Notes: generated by a model not told the origin, from the sequence alone. A stretch of DNA of 51,550 nt from GWF2-30-66 sp042576225 (GCA_042576225.1 JBHPCA010000004.1:1-51550), one strand, 5' to 3'. Positions 26,990-35,969 are shown, numbered from the stretch's first letter. Numbers and translations are program-made.

Positions 26990-27391
26990 TTATAATTTAT
27001 ATTGCATATATTTCTTTTTCATAAGTTCTTTATAAACTTTAGGGTCTATTTTCTTTTTTGGTTTGCCTTTAGCAGGAGCCTTCTTGCTGTATTTTTTTAT
27101 TATTGCAAGATATTTTTGTTCATCTTTTTCTATCGCATCAAGTTGTTTCTTTGCTTTTTCATAAGATATTTTATTTTTGTCATAATCATGTTGTAGTTTT
27201 TCAAATTTTTTGTTTATAGTTATAAGAAAACTTTCTGCTTCAGTTACTCTTGGGTGTTTTTTCATAGTTGTTCCAATGAGTCCTGTAGGGAAGGCTTTCT
27301 CTATAGAAGGCTTGGGTTTCTTCATGCAAAATGTGTTTGCATATAGTGCCAGCATGGCCAGCGTGGTTAGCGTTACTATTGTTTTTTTCAT
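26990..27391 (-). CDS. Small secreted Lys-rich hypothetical protein
   Basis: 133 residues with a signal peptide (about 1-21, ending NTFC). The mature part is one long charged helical region (about 45-100), a Pro/Lys linker (KKAPAKGKPKKK) and a short basic end. No recognised domain. The ATG follows AAGGAGAAA. Its promoter (27449-27478) is nearly the same as that of the secreted coiled-coil gene at 16187-17329, suggesting shared regulation. Confidence 0.78.
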   Translation of the reverse strand: MKKTIVTLTTLAMLALYANTFCMKKPKPSIEKAFPTGLIGTTMKKHPRVTEAESFLITINKKFEKLQHDYDKNKISYEKAKKQLDAIEKDEQKYLAIIKKYSKKAPAKGKPKKKIDPKVYKELMKKKYMQYKL

Positions 27392-27791
27392 AGTTTCTCC
27401 TTCTTATTGGTAATAAGTTCACATAATTACACTTCTTTTTCTAATTACATAATAGCAAATATTTTTATTGAAAATCAAGGATATTGTTGAAAAAAGAAGA
27501 AATGTTTTTGATGCGTCGTCTGTGAGGGGTTTTTAGGGTTTTAAATCCGGAGCAAATATTGATTAGCAATACCCGGTTTTTGTGTAAAATAAGCCTTTTT
27601 ACGCTGTTTATGACGTTTTTTGTGGGAAGGCCCTCATATATACCCCTCCTAAGGGTTTTTTAGCTTTGTTATGGGTGAAGGCTTGATTTTTTATGCCAGG
27701 ATTTGTTATTGTATAATTGTAAATAAACAAGGTTTTATTTGAGGGGTATTTGAGGCTAAAATGATAAAGGAAAAATAAAAGGAGAATAACT
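27392..27791. other. 400-bp divergent intergenic region
   Basis: Separates two divergently transcribed secreted-protein genes. It contains the minus-strand promoter at 27449-27478 and, for the plus gene, a good -10 box TATAAT at 27712-27717 with no clear -35 at normal spacing. No coding frame or RNA structure recognised in the middle (27480-27700). Confidence 0.45.
27449..27478 (-). promoter_or_regulatory. Promoter of the small secreted protein gene
   Basis: Minus strand: TTGATT (27473-27478), 18-nt spacer ending TTTGC, TATTAT (27449-27454), then GTAATTAGAAAA. Close match to the promoter at 17385-17414. Confidence 0.65.
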
Positions 27792-29057
27792 ATGAATAAG
27801 ATTATGCGAATTTTAGTAATGTCAGTTTTTATACCATTTTGTATTTACTTTAAAATGGATGCTAAAGATTCCTACTGTATGGTTATAAATGATTATGGTG
27901 AAACCGCGGTGATCGCACTTGGCCCCAAAAAAGCTTGGGCTCCCCAGTACAGTATAAGAAAAGAAACCAAAAAAGATTTGAAAAAAAATGGAATAGCTGT
28001 AGAACAATTTAACAAAGATAAATATAGCATATATTTTGGAAGGAAAAGTGGCTGGTTAACATGGCATGAAATAAAAGAAAAAATAAAAGATGGCCATGTG
28101 CTTATTATTAGCATTTTTTCAAAAAAAGATGGAAAAAATTATAAAGTTCTCTACGATGGGTCTGAAAAATATATGGAAGAAGCATTGGTCTATATGAAAG
28201 ACTATCTCGAGAACCCCAAGAAAAAATTGTCGCGGAAAGGAATTACTAAAAGAATTAATGCTTTTAGTAAGCTTGATGAAGAACTAAAAAGGCGCTATGA
28301 ATTGTCTGGGGGGTCGTTTAAAAAATTAGCTGATATGATAAAAAGTTTAAAATTAAAAAAAGAAAAGATAGAAGAAGAGGAAGTATACAAGAAGTTCGAA
28401 AAGGATGTTGAGAAAGGGATAAAATTAGAAATGGAGAAAATGAAGTTGGGCTCTTCATCTTCTGTAGAAAGTTTGAAAAATTTAAAACAGGAAGTTCAAC
28501 GTTTTTATATCAATCTGAAAGATCAAAAAGGGAACGTGCTTGATCAGATAAAACAGCTGAAGGCCCTGGCTAAAAAAACATTTAAAAAGTTTGTAGAAGA
28601 AGCTAAAGATAACAATATGCAAAAGAAAGAATTACAAAACTTGAATTACCAGCTAGTCGCAATTATGGAGTATTTGAAGTCAGGGGAAAATTTTTTAGAA
28701 GAAAAAAATATAGGTAAGCGCTATGAGTTTAAGAAAATATCAAAGATTCTTGCGAAGTTTGAAAAACCAAATAAAAAGATCTTGGAAAAATACTTTAATA
28801 AAGAATATGTTTTAGTTATTGAGAATATAACAAACTATGTGCGCTTAATATCGGGTTATATTTTGAGAATCGTTGCTTGTGAAATTCTCGGGGTAAAACC
28901 AAGCGCAACAAGAGTGGAAATAAAAAAAGCGCGTAAAAAGCTTGCGTTTAAATATCACCCTGATAGATATACAGATGAAAAAAAGAAAAAAGAGGTAGAA
29001 GAAAAAATAAAAGAGATAAATGAGGCTTACGAGATTTTAGAACAAAAAAAGAAATAG
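27792..29057 (+). CDS. Secreted protein with C-terminal J-domain (DnaJ-like)
   Basis: 421 residues. N-terminal signal segment (about 4-24). Residues about 26-140 form a beta-rich domain of unknown family; about 150-350 are Lys/Glu-rich helices. The C-terminal 62 residues are a J-domain: CEILGVKPSATRVEIKKARK, helix II ending YHPDRYTDE with the HPD triad at 389-391, then helix III with INEAYEILE. J-domains stimulate the ATPase of Hsp70. Since this one follows a signal peptide, it should act outside the cytoplasm, possibly on a host Hsp70; that is inference. A periplasmic or anchored role is the alternative. The ribosome site is AAAAGGAG. Confidence 0.85.
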   Translation: MNKIMRILVMSVFIPFCIYFKMDAKDSYCMVINDYGETAVIALGPKKAWAPQYSIRKETKKDLKKNGIAVEQFNKDKYSIYFGRKSGWLTWHEIKEKIKDGHVLIISIFSKKDGKNYKVLYDGSEKYMEEALVYMKDYLENPKKKLSRKGITKRINAFSKLDEELKRRYELSGGSFKKLADMIKSLKLKKEKIEEEEVYKKFEKDVEKGIKLEMEKMKLGSSSSVESLKNLKQEVQRFYINLKDQKGNVLDQIKQLKALAKKTFKKFVEEAKDNNMQKKELQNLNYQLVAIMEYLKSGENFLEEKNIGKRYEFKKISKILAKFEKPNKKILEKYFNKEYVLVIENITNYVRLISGYILRIVACEILGVKPSATRVEIKKARKKLAFKYHPDRYTDEKKKKEVEEKIKEINEAYEILEQKKK

Positions 29058-29096
29058 ACAGTGTTTTAAACAAGAATTAAATAGTTGCATTGTGGC

Positions 29097-29125
29097 TTGA
29101 CAGTTGGTATTTTTAATATTATTAT
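29097..29125 (+). promoter_or_regulatory. Promoter of the ankyrin protein gene
   Basis: Consensus TTGACA (29097-29102), 17-nt spacer, TATTAT (29120-29125). Confidence 0.7.
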
Positions 29126-29253
29126 ATATGACGTATTGTGTATTAATGTATTAATTTAGGGTGGTTTTTTGCCAACTATTTTTGGTCGCAACCAGTTCTT
29201 TCAGGTGTTCGTGCAGTATGGCTAAAGGGCAACCAGGGATAAAGGGACCTGTC

Positions 29254-30501
29254 GTGAAAAAATGTAGATTTTATTGTTTTCCAATTTTATTATGGTGTTT
29301 TTTAAGACTATTTTGTATAAATAATCACACTTATAAAGATGATTTTGCTAAATTAAAAAATGACTCGTTTTCTCTTTTTGACGCTATTGTAATGGGCGAT
29401 TTGGAGAAGGCCAAGCCTTTAATTGAAAAATTTGGTCCAGAGATTACCTTTGATTGTAGGCACGGTAATAGGTATAAAGAATTGTTCGGAGAATTTCGCA
29501 GTTTTGTTGACTCTACACCACTACATGTAGCATCATTTATGGGGCATTTGAAAATTGTGAAGTACTTGGTTGAGAAAAAGCAGGTAAATATAAACGCAAA
29601 AGATAATTTTTCATATTGTTCTCTTTATTATGCTTGCCAAGAAGGCTATATAGATGTTGCCAAATATCTTGTAAAAAAGGAAGCGAAAGTTAATAGGCGA
29701 AACAAATATTTTTACCCATTTTTTGTTGCATGTGAAAAGGGACATTTAGAGATAGTTAAATTTTTAGTTAAAAATGGGGTAATAATAAATCACAAAGATG
29801 AGAAGGGCTATACGGCTTTATATTACGCAGCCAAAAATGGAAAATTTGAAGTTTTTAGATATTTGATAGAGCTTGGGGCAAAAACCGATACAATAATAGA
29901 TGGTGAAAGAGATCTTAAAAAGAAGCTCTTAGATACAGCAACCAAAAGAGGGAAACTTCACATTGTTAGTTATTCTATGAACAATAGGAATAAAGAAAAA
30001 ATTAAAAAATTGGTGCGAAGCTTATACTTTTCTATTAGAGGGAAGGATGCAAAATCAAAAAAAACATGCGATTACTTTGCTGCTGTGGAAGATTTTGATA
30101 ATGCAAAAAATAAGCCAAAATTTCTTTGGAGAAAGATTTTAAATAAAAAAAAGCTAACGGATGTAAAAAGTTTAATCTTTATGGCTTTACGCAGGACCTT
30201 GCATAGATCAAGCGGAAAAGACTATTGTAAGCTTTGCATAGGTCTTTGGAAAAAAATGAGCACTTGTAAAAAACTCAAAAATATTGTATCTAATGCGTTT
30301 AATATAGATGAAAAAAATTCTGTAAAGCATTACTACAATTATGTCATAAAAGAAATGCAAGCCTGTAATTTTACTTCAAAAAAAAGTGGTGAAATAGAAA
30401 AAGATCTTATTGCCAGCAAGCACAAAGAAAGTTTTAAGAGAAATTTATATAATTCTGGGCAAAACTATAGTGATATTTTGATAAAATTTAACGAAATATA
30501 A
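29254..30501 (+). CDS. Secreted ankyrin-repeat protein
   Basis: About 415 residues from GTG 29254, chosen because AGGGA lies just upstream and the product then starts with a signal-like MKKCRFYCFPILLWCFLRLF. The open frame extends to a GTG at 29161, but that would bury the signal. Four ankyrin repeats at about 86-214, each with the TPLH/ALYYA turn and 'G-[HK]-[LF]-[EK]-[IV]-[VF]-[KR]-[YF]-L' helix, as in STPLHVASFMGHLKIVKYLV. A degenerate repeat may precede them at about 45-75. The remaining 200 residues are helical and Lys-rich with no known motif. Ankyrin repeats bind proteins; in intracellular bacteria such proteins are often effectors. Confidence 0.85.
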   Translation: MKKCRFYCFPILLWCFLRLFCINNHTYKDDFAKLKNDSFSLFDAIVMGDLEKAKPLIEKFGPEITFDCRHGNRYKELFGEFRSFVDSTPLHVASFMGHLKIVKYLVEKKQVNINAKDNFSYCSLYYACQEGYIDVAKYLVKKEAKVNRRNKYFYPFFVACEKGHLEIVKFLVKNGVIINHKDEKGYTALYYAAKNGKFEVFRYLIELGAKTDTIIDGERDLKKKLLDTATKRGKLHIVSYSMNNRNKEKIKKLVRSLYFSIRGKDAKSKKTCDYFAAVEDFDNAKNKPKFLWRKILNKKKLTDVKSLIFMALRRTLHRSSGKDYCKLCIGLWKKMSTCKKLKNIVSNAFNIDEKNSVKHYYNYVIKEMQACNFTSKKSGEIEKDLIASKHKESFKRNLYNSGQNYSDILIKFNEI

Positions 30502-30588
30502 TGCGAATTATAATCTTAAATGAAGATAGATATTGTTTTTTTACGGAGATTTTTTAAAATTATTATATTATAAAGGACATATTGGCTT

Positions 30589-30996
30589 ATGATACTAAAG
30601 AAATGTAAGATTTTGTGTTTTATTTTGTTTTTATTATGCATAAATTATTCGAATGCGTTTTTTGAAAAAATTTTGATACATCGTGATGTAAAGAAAGAGA
30701 ATGCCAAAGAAACAATTTACTATTCATTCTCTCAGGACGATCTAAATGCTTGTTTATTTGTAGATGGGAACGAACCTAATTTTGATTTGTTTTTCATACA
30801 GAAAAATAATAATTTTAGTGATTTGAAACCAAAAAATTTTAAAGAAGAAGATCATCCCAAGTTATATAAAGATGCAAAAACTAAATTTTTAAACTTTTTT
30901 GCTCTTTATTGTTCCCCTACAGAGCCATTTAAAAAAAATCTACTAAAACCTGCTAATAAAAAGCTGTTCGATATTATAATTAAAACTCAATGCTGA
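30589..30996 (+). CDS. Small secreted hypothetical protein
   Basis: 135 residues, signal peptide about 1-23 (KKCKILCFILFLLCINYSNA). The mature domain has mixed strands and helices with aromatic residues (YYSFSQDDLNACLF) and three mature Cys. No family recognised. It lies 87 bp after the ankyrin gene on the same strand, with a weak ribosome site (AAAGGAC). It could be co-transcribed with the ankyrin gene, since I see no terminator between them. Confidence 0.7.
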   Translation: MILKKCKILCFILFLLCINYSNAFFEKILIHRDVKKENAKETIYYSFSQDDLNACLFVDGNEPNFDLFFIQKNNNFSDLKPKNFKEEDHPKLYKDAKTKFLNFFALYCSPTEPFKKNLLKPANKKLFDIIIKTQC

Positions 30997-31050
30997 AAAA
31001 GTTCCAAAGGAAGGGGGGATTCTTCTTCTGCCGTGGTTTTTTTGTAGTTG

Positions 31051-32088
31051 CTATGACACAATAATGTCACAGCTTTCAGCAATTGATTGTTTACAGTCTC
31101 CAAGTTTTTTAAGTTCTTTTTTATATGCAGCATTAAAAGCTTTAACTGGGTTTATGGTATCAAATTTGGTTTTATATTTATTAATTAAGTAATTGAATAG
31201 ATAACGATCATTAAGAAAAAAAAGACGATGTTCATGAAATGGAAATTTTATATCACAAAGTTCTTTGAATTTGTTTTTTACTAAAACAGCGATACCCTTT
31301 TTGATTTCATTTATTTTGTTAATCAATTTAAGGCCGTCTTCAGAATATTTTTCAGGATTTTCTTTACAATTTATACTGATATTTTCTGTTTTGTTTTCTA
31401 TAGTTTTTATTTTGGTTTTTAATTTCTTTTCTGCTTCTTCTAGTTTTTTTAGCGTGTTATAAACTTTCTTGTAGCTATTAAGATAAGAGCCACAACGGTT
31501 AAGTAAATCTTTAATTAGTTTTTTTATTTCATTTTTATATTTTTCTTGTATTTTTGTAAGAAAATTTTTATAGAAAACTAAACGCATAATTTTATTTTTT
31601 AACTTTGTGTTCCAGGTTGTGATACTATCGCGAGATAAATCTCTTCCAAATTTATAGTCAAGTTTTTGTGCTATTTCATAAAGAAGTTTGTTGTCGTTAT
31701 CATTTACGTTTTTTAATTTACTAAAGAAGTTTACCCTAAGTTTACCATCTATGGTAATAATAATTGTACGTGAAGGGATATCCCTAAAAACAAACCTTAC
31801 CGAAGAAAATTTTTGAGTTTTAGTTTTTCCAGTAAGTAAAATCTGTTTTGTTTTTTCTATATCTTTTGATATATCAGTAGCATCAAAGGTAATTTTATCT
31901 TTGTTTGTGACATTCTTGAACGTTAGCTTTTTATTGGATCCTATTGTTTTAATTTTTTTATCTATTGAAATCTTTATTGGTTTTTTATATTTGTTAATAA
32001 CAGTTACATCAAATGCTTTGATTGAGCCTGATGTTATAAATAAAAAACATAATATTATTAACACGCTTTTTTTTGGTTGGATCTTCAT
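31051..32088 (-). CDS. Secreted protein with N-terminal beta domain and coiled coil
   Basis: 345 residues, signal peptide about 1-25. Residues 26-125 are beta-rich and start FDVTVINKYKKPIKISIDKK, a pattern shared with the protein at 429-1010. Residues about 170-275 form Lys/Glu/Leu coiled coils. Four Cys are scattered in the C-terminal half and two close the protein. No enzyme motif. The ATG follows GGGGTATAA. A TTGATT-18-TAAAAT promoter (32141-32170) lies upstream. It is convergent with the gene at 30589-30996. Function unknown. Confidence 0.78.
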   Translation of the reverse strand: MKIQPKKSVLIILCFLFITSGSIKAFDVTVINKYKKPIKISIDKKIKTIGSNKKLTFKNVTNKDKITFDATDISKDIEKTKQILLTGKTKTQKFSSVRFVFRDIPSRTIIITIDGKLRVNFFSKLKNVNDNDNKLLYEIAQKLDYKFGRDLSRDSITTWNTKLKNKIMRLVFYKNFLTKIQEKYKNEIKKLIKDLLNRCGSYLNSYKKVYNTLKKLEEAEKKLKTKIKTIENKTENISINCKENPEKYSEDGLKLINKINEIKKGIAVLVKNKFKELCDIKFPFHEHRLFFLNDRYLFNYLINKYKTKFDTINPVKAFNAAYKKELKKLGDCKQSIAESCDIIVS

Positions 32089-32140
32089 TTATACCCCTTA
32101 TTCGATAACATAAAAATATCAATATTTCTATTTTAATTTT

Positions 32141-32170
32141 ATTTTAAATTATTTTGATTTGTAAAATCAA
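32141..32170 (-). promoter_or_regulatory. Promoter of the gene at 31051-32088
   Basis: Minus strand: TTGATT (32165-32170), 18-nt spacer, TAAAAT (32141-32146), then an AT-rich stretch with AATAGAAA. Region is very AT-rich, so chance is possible. Confidence 0.5.
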
Positions 32171-32332
32171 CAATTATACAAAGTTTTTCAATAAAATTAA
32201 TAACTTGGTATTTTGCTTGTATTGTAGATACTTGTCTTATTCGTAATAAACTTAACTTTTTTGTGTATTATCTGGTATAGTGTATTACAGCGTTAGTAGG
32301 GGTGCTTTTTTATAAACTCTGTAGGGGGATTT

Positions 32333-33028
32333 GTGAAAATAAGTAAAAAAAGAACATTCTTGTTAAGTATATTTGTTTCTCTTATTTTTTTAACTTCTTT
32401 TTCTAATATTAATCTGCCAGAATCGTTTGGTAAAAAGCATTTTATCTTAGGTGAAAGTTCTCAAGAGATTATTAGTAGGGCTGGTGGCAAAAATAGTATA
32501 GAAGATCTATTTAAGCCTGATGCACATGGAATAAGACAGGTTTTGTTTGCTCCAGATGATAATGTTTTGCAGGTGCTTCTTTTTTTAATTGAAAATGAGA
32601 AAACAAGTATCAGAATGGCAGCTTTTTTACTTACTGAGTATGAGGTTGTAAAATCTATTTTGAATGCTCGCGCAAGAGGGGTTCAGGTTGAGATAGTTTT
32701 TGATTCAAAAGTTGTTAAAAGTAAGTCTCGAAAGACTGTTAGGTTATTGGTCGGTAGAGGTATAAGGGTTTTTGTTTATAGGCCTCGCAATAAGTTTAGA
32801 CAAAAAAATATATCCAATATTATGCATAATAAGTTTATAGTATTTGGGGAAAATGTGTTTGGAAGAAATTTAGTCTGGACGGGATCTTTTAATTTTACCT
32901 ATTCTGCTCACAAGGCAAATCAAGAAAATGTAGTAATTTTTGATGACTCAACTTTGGTAAAAAAATTTAGTGATAGATTTGATTACTTAAAAGATAAACT
33001 ATGTTTTGTTTTTAAAAACAGAAGATAG
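32333..33028 (+). CDS. Secreted phospholipase D-like (single HKD) nuclease/phosphodiesterase
   Basis: 231 residues, starting at GTG 32333 behind AGGGGG. Signal peptide about 1-25. One PLD-type domain: a RMAAFLLTEYEVVKSILNAR helix region, a ARGVQVEIVFDSK strand and the HKD-like motif HNKFIVF (His165, Lys167). TGSFNFT (GSxN at 184-187) follows. Proteins with a single motif, such as Nuc and mitochondrial PLD6, work as dimers. Odd: the Asp usually four residues after the Lys is Gly172, followed by Glu173, and the gap to GS is longer than standard. So activity is uncertain. Likely acts outside the cytoplasm on nucleic acid or phospholipid. Confidence 0.85.
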   Translation: MKISKKRTFLLSIFVSLIFLTSFSNINLPESFGKKHFILGESSQEIISRAGGKNSIEDLFKPDAHGIRQVLFAPDDNVLQVLLFLIENEKTSIRMAAFLLTEYEVVKSILNARARGVQVEIVFDSKVVKSKSRKTVRLLVGRGIRVFVYRPRNKFRQKNISNIMHNKFIVFGENVFGRNLVWTGSFNFTYSAHKANQENVVIFDDSTLVKKFSDRFDYLKDKLCFVFKNRR

Positions 33029-33043
33029 CAAGTTACAAAAAAC

Positions 33044-33063
33044 AAAAAAAGCCCCACTCGGGG
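33044..33063 (-). terminator. Terminator downstream of rluD
   Basis: Stem CCCC/GGGG (33052-33055, 33060-33063), extended by one or two pairs, followed on the minus strand by seven T. It lies about 130 bp past the rluD stop. Confidence 0.7.
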
Positions 33064-33164
33064 TAAAGGCGAATCCAAATTTAGATATGGCTTATTTAAT
33101 TTTTAATCCAGACACGCTTCATTACTACAATTCCTTCTTAGCTCGTTTCTCATGCTATTAGCTT

Positions 33165-33192
33165 TTCAAAAAAAATCAAGAATTTTTTTGAA
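33165..33192. repeat. AT-only inverted repeat at the rluD 3' end
   Basis: TTC plus A-run (33165-33176) mirrored by a T-run plus GAA (33182-33192), loop CAAGA. A near-perfect palindrome just beyond the rluD stop; it may stabilise the mRNA end. Confidence 0.6.
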
Positions 33193-33194
33193 GT

Positions 33195-34163
33195 TTATTT
33201 TTTTCGTAGTATTTCTAGGGCTTTTTGAAAGTCTTGTGGGGGTTCTTGGCAGACTTGAATTTTTTCACCTTCAAACTCAAATTCTAATTCATATGCATGA
33301 AGTGCATGTCTGGGGATTATTTTAGATGTTTGCCCATATACGCAGTCACCTAAAAGCGGATGTTTAATTGCGGCAAAATGTACTCTTATTTGATGGGTTC
33401 TACCTGTAATTGGTTTTACTTGTACCAGTGAAAATTCTTCGTAATATTCCAGGACTTTGTAAATTGTTTTTGCTCTTCGTATTTTACTTTTTATTTTTGA
33501 CAAGTTTTGAGTTGTAACATGTACCATTTTGCTTTTATCACTAGGGTTTCTTGCAATATCATAATCGATTTCGCCTTCTTTGTATGGGTGATTTTTTACA
33601 ATTGCAAGATATGTTTTTTGTATTTTTCTTTCTTTGAACATATCGGAAAAGTATGCATGTGCGCAATTATTTTTAGGAATTATTATCAGTCCGGTTGTAT
33701 CTTTATCAAGCCTGTGTACAATGCCTGGTCTATCATCAAATCCTACATTGGAAACCTCGTCGATGTTTTTTAAAATCCAGTCTACGAGTGTTACTGCTTG
33801 GCTTTGAGGATATGGTGGATGGACAATGAGATCGCTTGGTTTGTTTAATATAACAAAATGTTTATGCTCATAAACTATTTTTATGTTTAAATTTTCTAAT
33901 TTATTTTTAAAGTCTGTAGACTTCTTTTTTTCTTCAGGAAATTTAACTTCTATAGTATCGCTAGATTTTAAAGGTATGCTTTTTTTATTTATAGTTTTAT
34001 TGTTAAGTTTTACTAATTTTTTTTCTATAAGCTTTTCAAAAAAACTTCTGGAGTAAGATTTGAATTGATCAGCTAGGTAGCAATCTATGCGTTGCCCTTC
34101 TTGGTCAACTGTAACTTCGAATGTGTGTGTTGATCCTGGTTTTATAATTTGAATTTTCTCCAT
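33195..34163 (-). CDS. rluD: 23S rRNA pseudouridine synthase, RluD family
   Basis: 322 residues. N-terminal S4 RNA-binding domain at about 22-75 (GQRIDCYLADQF, SRSFFEKLIEKKLVKLNNK). Catalytic domain with GIVHRLDKDTTGLIIIPKN; Asp153 is the expected nucleophile. KPITGRTHQIRVHFAAIKHP follows, the second family signature. Members convert uridines of 23S rRNA helix 69 (1911/1915/1917) to pseudouridine. RluC/RluA subtypes cannot be excluded, but S4 plus length fits RluD best. The ATG at 34163 has a weak ribosome site (GAGGAA). Its upstream region is shared with mgtE, divergently transcribed. Confidence 0.93.
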   Translation of the reverse strand: MEKIQIIKPGSTHTFEVTVDQEGQRIDCYLADQFKSYSRSFFEKLIEKKLVKLNNKTINKKSIPLKSSDTIEVKFPEEKKKSTDFKNKLENLNIKIVYEHKHFVILNKPSDLIVHPPYPQSQAVTLVDWILKNIDEVSNVGFDDRPGIVHRLDKDTTGLIIIPKNNCAHAYFSDMFKERKIQKTYLAIVKNHPYKEGEIDYDIARNPSDKSKMVHVTTQNLSKIKSKIRRAKTIYKVLEYYEEFSLVQVKPITGRTHQIRVHFAAIKHPLLGDCVYGQTSKIIPRHALHAYELEFEFEGEKIQVCQEPPQDFQKALEILRKK

Positions 34164-34317
34164 TGAATTAATATTCCTCGTTAATTTTTATTTATACGTA
34201 AGTATAAAGCTTGAAAAGTGCAAACAGAACAAATTAACTTGTTTGTCCTGCGTAAATATTTCCAAATACCCCTTTATATAAAGGATAAACGGATATAGTC
34301 TTAAAGTCAAATGGACA

Positions 34318-34345
34318 TTGTGGCCTGTTTGAGATAAAATAATAT
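34318..34345 (+). promoter_or_regulatory. Possible promoter of mgtE
   Basis: TTGTGG (34318-34323), 16-nt spacer, TAATAT (34340-34345). I looked for a magnesium riboswitch in the 34164-34436 region and did not recognise one. Confidence 0.4.
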
Positions 34346-34436
34346 GTATAAAAGTCTGCTGTATCTAAAAAAACTATAAAAAAGGTGAGTTTTATTGTGA
34401 AAAATCTGTCTAATAGCTTCTTTTGGGGGATTTCTT

Positions 34437-35795
34437 ATGAGCAGGGAAAACTTATTAAGTAAAATAAGAGACAATTTACAAACGGTTATAAAGAGGGATT
34501 CAACTCTTGGAGAATCTTTGTGGAAAGAGTTTTTAGAGCTTCATCCAGTTGATATAGCCGATTTTCTTGAGAGTTTAGATAAAGAAAGCTCTACGCAAAT
34601 TTTATCAGACCTACCAAGAGAGCTTAGAGACGAGGTTTTTGGTGAATCTTCGGTTCCTGAGCAGTCTGAGGTCTTAAAGTTATTGCCTGAGTCGCAGAAA
34701 GTAGAGGTATTGCGGTCGTTAGGGACTGATGAATTAACAGATCTTTTTGATTATATGTCAGATGAAGATCTAAAGAAAAATTTAAAACTTCTTCATAAAA
34801 AAGAAAGAGAAAAAGTAATCTCTCTTTTGAAGTTTGATCCAGAGTCTGTCGGCGGCATAATGGAGGTTGATGTTTTAAGTTTTATGCAGGATTTTACTGT
34901 GGACAAAAGTGTTAAAATCTTGCAAAGATTGCGTCCAAGGCAGGAAATTCATCGTGAAATATATGTGACAGATGATAAACATAAGCTTGTTGGGCATATT
35001 AAGTTGGAAGACCTTGTTATGCATTCTCCAAAGGCTAGGCTGGTAAGCTTTATGCACAAAAATGAGTTGGTTGCGCAAACGCACCAGGATCGAGAAGAAA
35101 TTGCAAACAAGATGGTCCACTATGGATTAATGACGGTTCCTGTTGTTGGCAAAGATAACTATTTTTTGGGCGTTATTCCCAGTGATACACTTGTTGAGGT
35201 TATTGTAAAAGAGGCTACCGAGGATGCGCAGAAGATGGCTGCTTTGTCCCCTATGAAGCATACCTATTTTGAAACGCCTTTCTGGAAGATTTTGTATCAA
35301 AGGGGTAATATACTGGTTGTTTTGCTTTTGGCAGAATCTATGTCAACTACTATATTAGCATCTTATGAAGGGTCTATGCCCATATATTTGATTGTTTTTA
35401 TTACCATGCTGATGAGTACTGGGGGCAATACGAGTCATCAGACGTCGACTTTGGTTATTCAGGGAATGGCTTCTGGGGAGATACACCAAGGCAATGTTAT
35501 GAGGTTTATTAAACGAGAGATGTTGACGGCTATTGGTCTGGCTTTGCTTGTTGGTAGCGCCGCTTTTGCAAGAGCTTGGTATACAACTAGAAAATTAGAT
35601 GCTAGCTTTGCTGTTGCCCTTACAGTAGGGGTTATTGTTTTGACAGCGGTTATTTTGGGAAGTTTGATTCCTCTTGGCTTAAAGAAGCTAAAAATCGATC
35701 CAGCCTTCTCAGCAGGCCCATTTTTAGCTACTTTAATGGATATAGTCGGTGTGGCAATATTCTGTGTAATTGTTAAAATGATTGTATATTCATAA
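34437..35795 (+). CDS. mgtE: Magnesium transporter MgtE
   Basis: 452 residues, full length. N-terminal helical superhelix (LHPVDIADFLESLD, about 34-47). CBS pair at about 135-255 starting VGGIMEVDVLSFMQDFTV, which senses cytoplasmic Mg. Then a plug helix and five membrane helices from about 285. The family pore motif appears as STGGNTSHQTSTLVIQGMASGEI, and the last helices have LATLMDIVGVAIF with the conserved Asp that lines the Mg site. It imports Mg2+ and closes when cytoplasmic Mg is high. No co-transcribed neighbour; two tRNA genes follow. Confidence 0.96.
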   Translation: MSRENLLSKIRDNLQTVIKRDSTLGESLWKEFLELHPVDIADFLESLDKESSTQILSDLPRELRDEVFGESSVPEQSEVLKLLPESQKVEVLRSLGTDELTDLFDYMSDEDLKKNLKLLHKKEREKVISLLKFDPESVGGIMEVDVLSFMQDFTVDKSVKILQRLRPRQEIHREIYVTDDKHKLVGHIKLEDLVMHSPKARLVSFMHKNELVAQTHQDREEIANKMVHYGLMTVPVVGKDNYFLGVIPSDTLVEVIVKEATEDAQKMAALSPMKHTYFETPFWKILYQRGNILVVLLLAESMSTTILASYEGSMPIYLIVFITMLMSTGGNTSHQTSTLVIQGMASGEIHQGNVMRFIKREMLTAIGLALLVGSAAFARAWYTTRKLDASFAVALTVGVIVLTAVILGSLIPLGLKKLKIDPAFSAGPFLATLMDIVGVAIFCVIVKMIVYS

Positions 35796-35868
35796 TCGCA
35801 GAATGAATATTTAAGAATAGACTTGTGTGTGAAATAAGGCATTTTTTGATAAATTTTTGTCTAAATCC

Positions 35869-35895
35869 TTGACAAAAGCGCTGTATGCGTATAAT
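35869..35895 (+). promoter_or_regulatory. Promoter of the tRNA-Lys/tRNA-Glu unit
   Basis: Perfect TTGACA (35869-35874) and TATAAT (35890-35895) with a short 15-nt spacer, 75 bp before tRNA-Lys. The strongest consensus pair in the window, as expected for stable RNA. Confidence 0.7.
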
Positions 35896-35969
35896 TTTAT
35901 TTATGTAAAGCAATTGAACTTCTTGAAGTTATTTGCATTGAAATCTTGTAAAAAGTTAAAAAATTGTGT

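Noticed and set aside
29161..29253. Upstream extension of the ankyrin protein to GTG 29161
   Set aside because: It would put 31 residues before the signal-like segment and has no ribosome site, while GTG 29254 has AGGGA upstream.
34164..34436. Magnesium-sensing (M-box) riboswitch upstream of mgtE
   Set aside because: The leader is AT-rich and lacks recognisable M-box core sequence or a terminator hairpin before the start.
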